Assembly (NCBI GenBank): GCA_040508545.1
Contig: JBEVMR010000101.1
Location: 1 to 12,083 of the forward strand
Direction: 5' to 3'
DNA: 12,083 nucleotides
Source: VRUE01 sp040508545
GTDB lineage: Bacteria; Actinomycetota; Thermoleophilia; Solirubrobacterales; 70-9
Shown here: positions 1 through 7,377 of the stretch, in pieces
Position numbering within the stretch: position 1 is the first letter of the stretch
How the letters are laid out: each line of letters begins with the position of its first letter
Program-made: the position numbers and the translations under genes
The notes under the pieces: model-generated
Database searches by the model: none
What the model was told of the DNA's origin: nothing
What the model saw: the letters and a program-made list of their open reading frames with translations, nothing else

Positions 1-39
1 CCTCTCCCCGGAGCCGGCGGCCGCGATGACCGCGGTGAC
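1..39 (-). CDS. ispD: IspD N-terminal fragment (2-C-methyl-D-erythritol 4-phosphate cytidylyltransferase), runs off the left edge
   Basis: Reading leftward, the last 13 codons give VTAVIAAAGSGER. This matches the N-terminal nucleotide-binding loop of IspD (AAG-x-G-x-R), the enzyme that couples CTP to methylerythritol phosphate in the MEP isoprenoid pathway. The gene continues beyond position 1, so catalytic residues further in cannot be checked. Its frame is +1 relative to carD, whose stop lies at 56-58, so the two would be nearly contiguous, as in carD-ispD of mycobacteria. The odd point is the start. No ATG, GTG or TTG occurs in this frame between position 1 and at least 360, and the codon where the protein should begin (37-39) reads GTC. 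Either a rare start is used or one base is wrong. The right boundary given here is the homology boundary, not a proven start. Confidence 0.62.
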
Positions 40-55
40 GGATGCTGCAGCGCTG

Positions 56-679
56 CTAAGCGGCGGTAGCGGCGAAGCGCTCCTCCAGCAGCCCGTCGAG
101 GTACTCCTCCGCGCCTTCCTCGTCCTTGTCGAGCGCGTACATGAACTCCGACGCGAGGATCTTCTTGGCCCGCGTGTACATCTGCTTCTCGCCGGTGGAG
201 AGTCCCTTCTCCATCTCGCGGAGCGCCAGGTTGCGGACGACCTCGGCGAGCTCGAACACGTCGCCGGTCTTGATCTTCTCGCGGTTGTACTTGAAACGCC
301 GGTTCCAGTTCTTCGGCATCTCGGAGACGTCGTCGGTGAGGACCGATGTGACCTTCTTGATTTCGACCTCGTCGATGACGCGCCGCAGCCCCGCCTTGCC
401 GGCGTTTTCGCAGGGAACCATCACGGTGAGTTCGTTGTGGAGGATCTTGATCGTGAGGTATTCACGCTCCTCGCCCATCAGCTCCCGCGTTTCTTTCTTC
501 ATCACCAAGCCAGCGCCGTGATGCGGATAGACGACCTTGTCGCCCTCCTCGAAGTCGCAGACGTACTCGACTTCCTCGATGCTTACCTCGGTGGTCTCCT
601 CTAGCTGGGGAATCGCTTGCTCCTTTCCATTTGCGACGGCCTCTGTGTAGCCGTCAACTCTGTAAGTGTCGGTCGACAA
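56..679 (-). CDS. carD: CarD family RNA polymerase-binding transcriptional regulator
   Basis: This 207-residue protein belongs to the CarD family, which binds the RNA polymerase beta subunit and stabilises the open complex, chiefly at housekeeping and rRNA promoters. The N-terminal RNAP-interaction domain starts at about residue 43 (EEGDKVVYPHHGAG) and runs to about 100. The helical C-terminal DNA-binding domain follows, with the conserved tryptophan in MPKNWNRRFKYNREK (W125) that wedges into the -10 upstream edge. The start used is TTG, with a GAGGT ribosome-binding site at 685-689 five bases away; it overlaps the end of disA by 26 bp, suggesting coupled translation. This start gives roughly 40 residues, rich in acidic and polar residues, before the CarD fold, which usually begins near the N terminus. 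No other ATG/GTG/TTG start is available before the domain. The family call is secure; the exact start is less so. Confidence 0.93.
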   Translation of the reverse strand: MSTDTYRVDGYTEAVANGKEQAIPQLEETTEVSIEEVEYVCDFEEGDKVVYPHHGAGLVMKKETRELMGEEREYLTIKILHNELTVMVPCENAGKAGLRRVIDEVEIKKVTSVLTDDVSEMPKNWNRRFKYNREKIKTGDVFELAEVVRNLALREMEKGLSTGEKQMYTRAKKILASEFMYALDKDEEGAEEYLDGLLEERFAATAA

Positions 680-1766
680 GCTCGACCTCGCGGAGCCTCC
701 GCAAGCCCTCGCGGATGTCCTTGGCCCTGGTCTCGCCGACGTCTTCGACCGCTTCGAGGTCGGCGTCGGACGCAGCCAGGACTTGCTCCAGGCCGCCCAG
801 GTCTTGGATGATCTTCTGGACGACGAGCTTGGGGATGCGCGGGATGCGACCCATCACTCGATATCCGCGTGGCCCGACCGGGAAGTCGAGGGTGTTGAGC
901 TTGCGGTCGTAGCCGAGCAGCTCAGCGAGGCGACCGAAATCGAGCACGTCCTCATGCGGCAGCCGGGCCAGCGACTGCAGCACGGTGGTCAAGTTCTGCT
1001 CGGAGTCTTCGACCGAGTAGTCGCGAATCAGCGCCGACTTGTCGGCGTTGACGCCGACCATCGTCTCCTCCAGCTGCATCTCGATCAGCCGCCCCTCGGT
1101 GCCGAGCTCGACGATGTAGCGCTCGACCTCGACCGCCATCCGCGTCGTCAGCTCCGCCCGCTGCAACACGGTGAGCGCGTCGTAGAGGACGCCGCCGCCC
1201 TCGAACTCGAGCACGGTGAGCCGGTCGGAGACCTGTTCGAGCCGCTCGCGGTACTTCTCCAGCGTCGCCAGGCCCTGGTTCGCCTTGGCGAGGACGGCGG
1301 GGATCTCCTGCAGGATGTACTTGGTCCCCTCGACGTAGAGGGAGACGACGTCGCGGCGCTGGGAGATCGCCACGACGAGCGCGTCAGTCTGTTTGGAGAC
1401 GCGCTCGGCGGTGCGGTGGCGGGTACCGGTCTCCGAGGAGAGGATCGTCGGATCGGGCATCAGCTGGACATTGGCCCAAACGATCTTCGTCGCCTCGGCG
1501 TTGAGCACGATCGCGCCGTCCATCTTCGCCACCTGGTAGAGCATCGCCGGCGTGTAGTCGATGTCGAGCCTGATCCCGCCGGAGAGCATGTGCGAGATGT
1601 CGCCCGGGTCGCCGACGACGATCAGGCCACCGGTGCGGGCATGGACGATGTTGTCGATACCCTCACGCAGGGCGCCGCCGGGAGCGACAACATCCAAGGC
1701 CCTCAGTAGCCGGGGATCCTGCCGTTCCGCTAGCTCGTGAAGCTCATCCCCTGGCGGCGAAGACAT
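654..1766 (-). CDS. disA: DNA integrity scanning protein DisA, diadenylate cyclase
   Basis: DisA condenses two ATP to cyclic di-AMP as an octamer and pauses this activity when it meets branched DNA such as recombination intermediates. At 370 residues it is close to family length. The N-terminal DAC domain carries both signature motifs: DGA at residues 83-85 (KMDGAIVLN) and RHR at 116-118 (GTRHRTAERV), so it should be catalytically competent. A helical linker spans about 150-290, and the C-terminal helix-hairpin-helix DNA-binding domain follows at about 306-355. The ATG at 1764-1766 has no clear Shine-Dalgarno. A candidate promoter lies 50-80 bases upstream, after the MFS gene, so disA-carD-ispD probably forms its own transcription unit. 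RadA, the usual upstream partner of DisA, is not here; an MFS gene occupies that position. Confidence 0.96.
   Translation of the reverse strand: MSSPPGDELHELAERQDPRLLRALDVVAPGGALREGIDNIVHARTGGLIVVGDPGDISHMLSGGIRLDIDYTPAMLYQVAKMDGAIVLNAEATKIVWANVQLMPDPTILSSETGTRHRTAERVSKQTDALVVAISQRRDVVSLYVEGTKYILQEIPAVLAKANQGLATLEKYRERLEQVSDRLTVLEFEGGGVLYDALTVLQRAELTTRMAVEVERYIVELGTEGRLIEMQLEETMVGVNADKSALIRDYSVEDSEQNLTTVLQSLARLPHEDVLDFGRLAELLGYDRKLNTLDFPVGPRGYRVMGRIPRIPKLVVQKIIQDLGGLEQVLAASDADLEAVEDVGETRAKDIREGLRRLREVELVDRHLQS
685..689 (-). promoter_or_regulatory. carD ribosome-binding site supporting a TTG start
   Basis: GAGGT on the minus strand, five bases before the TTG at 677-679 and inside the disA coding region. 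It is the main reason for accepting TTG and the resulting extended N terminus of CarD. Confidence 0.5.
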
Positions 1767-1816
1767 CTAGTCTAGGATGGCAAATTCCGCTCTACAATGC
1801 GGTCTGGCTAATCCCT

Positions 1817-1845
1817 AGTGGACAGGTCGGGTAAGTCGTTGTCAA
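1817..1845 (-). promoter_or_regulatory. Candidate promoter for disA-carD-ispD
   Basis: On the minus strand a perfect TTGACA (1840-1845) is followed after 17 bases by TCCACT (1817-1822), a poor -10 that keeps only T1, A4 and T6. It lies in the 132-bp gap between the MFS stop and the disA start, giving a leader of about 45 bases. The -35 is convincing and the -10 is not. Confidence 0.35.
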
Positions 1846-1855
1846 GCGGATCGGT

Positions 1856-1907
1856 CACCTAAGGCCGCAATTCGCGCCTTCGTGGGCAGTCCGCGGCCCT
1901 AAAGGTG
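1856..1907 (-). terminator. Inverted repeat over the MFS stop codon, possible terminator
   Basis: Arm 1856-1868 (CACCTAAGGCCGC) is complementary to arm 1893-1907 (GCGGCCCTAAAGGTG) apart from two extra bases in the right arm; the loop is 24 bases. The MFS stop codon (1899-1901) lies inside the right arm. There is no U-tract after the stem on either strand, so a classical intrinsic terminator is not certain; it could protect the 3' end of the mRNA or separate the MFS unit from the disA promoter just downstream. Confidence 0.4.
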
Positions 1908-3329
1908 GAATTTGCGATGGTGCCAATGGTGGTGCAACTGCTCGCCCGACGGGTCTCCGGCGACTGCCGGGTCGGGACCGGGGGGATCGGGGTCGCGCAC
2001 GAACACCCAGGTCAGGACCGCGCCGGCTGCACAAAGGCCCACCAGAACCCAGGTGGAGCCGGCGACCGAGTCGGCGAAGGAGCCGTCGCCGCCGAGCAGG
2101 GCGTGGAAGACGGCGCCGGTGACGGCAAGGGCGATCGTGCCCGCCATCACCCGGTCCATCGCCAGCACGCCGGAGGCGATGCCGACCTTCTCCGCCGGCA
2201 TCGCCGCCATCGCCGCGGTCGACATCGGCGCGTAGACGAGCCCGAGCGCGACGCCGAACGGCAGATAGCCGGCGAGCAGCAGCGCGTATGAGCTGCCGGC
2301 GTCGATCTGGGTCAGGGCGAGAAGGCCGAGCGTCCCCAAGGCCATGCCGACCGTCATCAGCCTGCGGGCGCCGAAGCGAGCGATCAGCCGGCCCGAGAAG
2401 GGCGAGACGAAGATCATCGGCACCGTGACCGGCAGGATCAGCAGGCCGCTGAGCACAGCGGAGTGGCCGCGAACATCCTGCAGGTACTGGGGCTGGAAGA
2501 ACATCACCGACCAGTAGGCGCCGACCAGGGCGAAGGCGGCGGCGCTGGCGCCGAAGTAGGGGCCGTTGAGGAAAAGGGAGAAGTCGACGATCGGCTCGGC
2601 CACCCGGTGCTCGATGCGCCAGAACGCGTACAGGCAGACGCCCCCCAGCAGCGCCAGCAGAGTGGTCAGGCCGCCGCCCCAGACCCTGGCCTGCACGAGA
2701 GCCAGGACCAGCGCGGTCAGCCCAACGCCGAGCGTGGCGAGTCCCGCCAGGTCGACCCGACGGCCCGAGCCAGGGTCCTTCGACTCCGGCGCGGCAATCG
2801 CCATGATCGCGATCCCAAGCGCGGCGATCGGCAGGTTGATCCAGAAGATCAGCCGCCAGTCGAGGTCGACGAGCGCACCACCCGCAAGCGGCCCTATGCC
2901 CAGCGCAACAGCCGATATCCCCGCCCAGATGCCGAGCGCACGGGCCTGCTCACCGGCCGGAAAGGCATTGCAAACGATCGCCAGCGAGAGCGGCAGCATC
3001 GGCGCCGCCCCAATCCCCTGCAGCACCCGGCCGCAGATCAGGGTCAGCTCGTCGTCGGCTGCGCCTGAGACGACAGAGCCAAGCGCGAAGAGGGTCAAGC
3101 CGATCAGGAACAAACGCTTGCGACCAAACATGTCGCCAAGCCGCCCCGCGGTGACGACGAGCGCCGTGATCGCCAGCAGGTAGCCATTCATCACCCACTG
3201 CAGACCAGCGGCCGTGGCACCAACATCGTGCCTGATGCTCGGCAGCGCTAGGGCAACCACGGTCGAGTCCAGCATCAGGATGAACAGGCCGCAGCAGGCA
3301 CCGATCAGGGTCCACCAGGGGCGCGACAT
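1899..3329 (-). CDS. MFS drug-efflux transporter, DHA2 (EmrB/QacA) type
   Basis: A 476-residue polytopic membrane protein of the major facilitator superfamily, length typical of 14-helix proton-coupled drug exporters. Visible motifs are LDSTVVALALP in helix 1 (residues 20-30, DHA motif D1), motif A GRLGDMFGRKR (62-72) in the first cytoplasmic loop, motif B-like GRVLQGIGAAP (100-110), antiporter motif C GPLAGG (146-151) and the degenerate second motif A GRLIARFGARR (313-323). Motif C points to export by proton antiport; the substrate cannot be read from sequence. The cytoplasmic tail is unusual, with a Pro/Asp-rich stretch (445-460) then six histidines in ten residues at 466-475. No Shine-Dalgarno precedes the ATG; TAGCCT stands at -12 to -7, as expected for a leaderless mRNA. 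The gene follows the aldo/keto reductase gene across a long hairpin and is closed by another inverted repeat. Confidence 0.92.
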   Translation of the reverse strand: MSRPWWTLIGACCGLFILMLDSTVVALALPSIRHDVGATAAGLQWVMNGYLLAITALVVTAGRLGDMFGRKRLFLIGLTLFALGSVVSGAADDELTLICGRVLQGIGAAPMLPLSLAIVCNAFPAGEQARALGIWAGISAVALGIGPLAGGALVDLDWRLIFWINLPIAALGIAIMAIAAPESKDPGSGRRVDLAGLATLGVGLTALVLALVQARVWGGGLTTLLALLGGVCLYAFWRIEHRVAEPIVDFSLFLNGPYFGASAAAFALVGAYWSVMFFQPQYLQDVRGHSAVLSGLLILPVTVPMIFVSPFSGRLIARFGARRLMTVGMALGTLGLLALTQIDAGSSYALLLAGYLPFGVALGLVYAPMSTAAMAAMPAEKVGIASGVLAMDRVMAGTIALAVTGAVFHALLGGDGSFADSVAGSTWVLVGLCAAGAVLTWVFVRDPDPPGPDPAVAGDPSGEQLHHHWHHRKFHL

Positions 3330-3335
3330 GCGCGC

Positions 3336-3341
3336 AGGCTA
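3336..3341 (-). promoter_or_regulatory. TANNNT -10-like element exactly at -12 to -7 of the MFS start
   Basis: On the minus strand TAGCCT is followed by six bases and the ATG, the spacing expected if transcription begins at the A of ATG. Any -35 would fall inside the adjacent inverted repeat. Together with the absence of a Shine-Dalgarno this suggests leaderless expression of the MFS gene. Confidence 0.35.
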
Positions 3342-3346
3342 TGCGT

Positions 3347-3455
3347 AGGGGGGCCGAGGTGTCCCTCTCCCGGAGACCGTCGCGCAGCTGATCGCGTGCA
3401 CCGGGTTCAGAGGCGGGTCCTAGAGCCTCCGGGAGAGGGACACCCCGGCCCCCCT
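3347..3455 (-). repeat. Long inverted repeat (29-bp arms, 51-bp loop) between aldo/keto reductase and MFS genes
   Basis: Arm 3347-3375 pairs with arm 3427-3455 at 28 of 29 positions. The single exception (3357/3445) becomes a G-U pair in RNA of the minus strand, the direction of both flanking genes, but an A-C mismatch in plus-strand RNA. The outer end is a run of six G-C pairs. The right arm stops one base before the reductase stop codon (3457-3459) and the left arm ends 17 bases before the MFS start. It may terminate or stabilise the upstream mRNA, hide the MFS translation start, or encode a rod-like small RNA. It does not carry the conserved SRP RNA apical motif, and I see no target-site duplication. 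On the plus strand it ends in CCCCCCTTT, weakly terminator-like. Confidence 0.8.
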
Positions 3456-3456
3456 T

Positions 3457-4587
3457 TCAGTGCGTGGTCAGCAGATCTCGTTGGGGGTCGATGCCCCAGC
3501 GCTCGCCGACGGCGGCCAGCTCACTGTCGAGAGCCCAGCGGTCCGGTCGCTCCTCCCCCTCGTGCCCGGGGTTGGCCCCCTTCAGCGCCATACAGCCGGT
3601 GTTGTCGCCGACAGCGCGGATCGCGGCGACGTCCTCGTCGCCCAGCCTCTGCTCCGGCAGGTTCGCCAGCTCGACCCGCTTGGCCTCGACCGGGCACGCC
3701 TCCGGCCCGGCCTCCTGGATCAGGGTGGGGACGACGCACTCGACCGCGGGGTGGGCGAGGTTCCACTGGCAGGCGAGCTGGATCGGGGTGAGCCTCGTGC
3801 GTTCGGCGATCGGCAGCACCCGCTCGAGCTTCTCCAGGCCTGCCTCGATCCAGCCGTCGGGCCGGAAGGCGCGGTGGTCTCCCTGGGCCAGCTCCATCCC
3901 CGGCCGCAGGTCGCCCCAGAAGAGACCGCCGTAGTCGACGACCCGGGTGATCACCTTGACGTCGTGGCGAGCGGCGGCCTCGAGGCAGAGCTCGCCCGGC
4001 CAGGGCTCGAACGGGTTGAGGATGATCATCGCCCAGTCGATCCGCTCGCCGAAGCGCTCGATGCAGGAGATCAGGTCGAGGGTGAAGCCGTTGGCGGGGC
4101 CCGGCGCGATGCCGATCTGAGCGGCCAGGCCCGCATCGCGCAGCGCCGCCATCCCCTCCCAGACCGCCTCGCTCGAGTACCCGATGCGGTCGGGGTTGTG
4201 GAGCAAGAGCAGGTCGAAGCGCTCGGCTCCGAGTCGCTCCAGGCTTCGCTCCGCCGCCATCCGTAGGTAGCCGGCGTACTCGCCGGGGCCACGCAGGCGA
4301 GGGTCGGTGAAGCGGGGGAAGCCACGCGGTCCGTCGCGCTCACCCTCGTAGAAGTCGTGGCCGACGGCACCGACCAGCGAGTACTCCCCGCGCGGTACGC
4401 CCGCCAGCGCCCGGCCGAGGATCTGGTCGGCCTCGCCCTGCCCGTAGGTATCGGCGGTGAGGACGGTGTCGATCCCCTCGCCGGGGCGGAGCAGCCCCTG
4501 CAGCCGCTGCTCGTCGATCTTCTCGCCGTAGCGGATGAAGCGGCCGCCGCTCCAGGCGCCGACGGCGGTGCGGCCGGGCTCGCGCAT
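3457..4587 (-). CDS. Aldo/keto reductase-fold protein with altered catalytic tetrad
   Basis: A 376-residue protein alignable by eye with the NAD(P)H-dependent aldo/keto reductase TIM barrel: GRTAVGAWSGGRFIRYG (5-21) at the first strand, TADTYGQGEADQILGRAL (44-61) at the catalytic tyrosine, FDLLLLHNPD (124-133) with the active-site histidine, and a QLACQWNLAHPAV segment (270-282) near the cofactor region. Tyr48 and His130 of the tetrad are present. The aspartate normally found five residues before the tyrosine is Leu43 (Asp46 is the variable residue of DTADxYG), and the lysine normally in the 'TKvG' strand is Ala74 (LVGAVGHD). Ordinary carbonyl reduction is therefore doubtful. The gene begins 19 bp after the clpC stop, so it is probably co-transcribed with clpC; only a weak GAAG precedes the ATG. 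Its substrate is unknown. Confidence 0.83.
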   Translation of the reverse strand: MREPGRTAVGAWSGGRFIRYGEKIDEQRLQGLLRPGEGIDTVLTADTYGQGEADQILGRALAGVPRGEYSLVGAVGHDFYEGERDGPRGFPRFTDPRLRGPGEYAGYLRMAAERSLERLGAERFDLLLLHNPDRIGYSSEAVWEGMAALRDAGLAAQIGIAPGPANGFTLDLISCIERFGERIDWAMIILNPFEPWPGELCLEAAARHDVKVITRVVDYGGLFWGDLRPGMELAQGDHRAFRPDGWIEAGLEKLERVLPIAERTRLTPIQLACQWNLAHPAVECVVPTLIQEAGPEACPVEAKRVELANLPEQRLGDEDVAAIRAVGDNTGCMALKGANPGHEGEERPDRWALDSELAAVGERWGIDPQRDLLTTH

Positions 4588-4606
4588 CGCGCTTCGAGAG
4601 GGGGCG

Positions 4607-7198
<2,592 letters not shown>

Positions 7199-7201
7199 AG
7201 G

Positions 7202-7211
7202 CTTCCTCTCT
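7202..7211 (-). promoter_or_regulatory. clpC ribosome-binding site fixing the TTG start
   Basis: AGAGAGGAAG on the minus strand, with its AGGA core about six bases before the TTG at 7196-7198. No ATG or GTG lies in frame between this start and the upstream in-frame stop at 7226-7228. Confidence 0.7.
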
Positions 7212-7230
7212 TGACCGTCTAAAGGTCAAA
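7210..7230. promoter_or_regulatory. HAIR-like palindrome CTTGACC-N7-GGTCAAA before clpC
   Basis: TTGACC (7211-7216) and GGTCAA (7224-7229) form a perfect inverted repeat with a seven-base spacer. The HspR operator of actinobacteria (HAIR, CTTGAGT-N7-ACTCAAG) has the same spacer and shares 9 of 14 arm positions. In clpC mRNA the same bases would fold into a 6-7 bp stem ending at the ribosome-binding site, so it could instead act as an RNA element. It is not a CtsR box, which is a direct repeat. Confidence 0.45.
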
Positions 7231-7241
7231 CGCGATTTGCG
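7231..7241. promoter_or_regulatory. CGC-N5-GCG motif, ClgR-box-like core upstream of clpC
   Basis: CGC (7231-7233) and GCG (7239-7241) with five bases between, the core of the box bound by ClgR, the activator of clpC and clpP genes in Corynebacterium, Streptomyces and Mycobacterium. The flanking and inner bases do not fit the fuller consensus, and six fixed G/C bases are easily met by chance in GC-rich DNA. Confidence 0.25.
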
Positions 7242-7377
7242 GTCGGAAGTACCGGGGGCACCCTTCGAACTGCCGGGAAGCGCCCTATGTGCCTCTACAC
7301 GATACCGAGAGTGCCCACCCGGCCTTGGGACCTCTATTGCCGCTCGTAGCGGGTTTTTGGGCCCTATTTCGGGTACG

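Larger units (their letters stand above)
7199..7377. other. Intergenic leader region between lysS and clpC
   Basis: The longest gene-free stretch (179 bp). It holds the clpC ribosome-binding site and two palindromes next to clpC. A minus-strand TATCGT at 7299-7304 could be a -10 but has no matching -35. No tRNA, riboswitch or U-tract terminator for lysS was recognised; a short plus-strand stem followed by five T (7340-7358) has no plus-strand gene to terminate. Confidence 0.6.

Noticed and set aside
666..1709. Plus-strand open frame antisense to disA
   Set aside because: Its opposite strand encodes DisA with DGA and RHR motifs; the antisense product has no domain and a biased composition.
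2463..3183. Open frames on both strands over the MFS gene (plus 2463-3068 and 2566-3183, minus 2950-3315)
   Set aside because: All lie within the MFS coding region, which shows clear transporter motifs; the alternative products are hydrophilic Arg/Gln/Pro/Ser-rich strings without domains.
3347..3455. The long hairpin as SRP RNA, 6S RNA or a transposon end
   Set aside because: The SRP apical GGAAG/AGCAG motif is missing, the length is too short and the helix too perfect for 6S RNA, and no transposase or target-site duplication is visible.
7221..7230. AAAGGTCAAA as a CtsR operator
   Set aside because: CtsR sites are tandem direct heptads with a three-base spacer; only one heptad is present, and its partner is inverted.
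7253..7290. TTCGAA flanked by partly complementary bases, suggesting a tRNA T-arm
   Set aside because: The putative stem is four pairs with a ten-base loop on the minus strand, and no acceptor stem, anticodon arm or D-arm could be built around it.
7340..7358. Stem CCGCT-CGT-AGCGG followed by GTTTTT on the plus strand, terminator-like
   Set aside because: The stem is only five pairs and no plus-strand gene lies upstream; in the lysS direction there is no U-tract.
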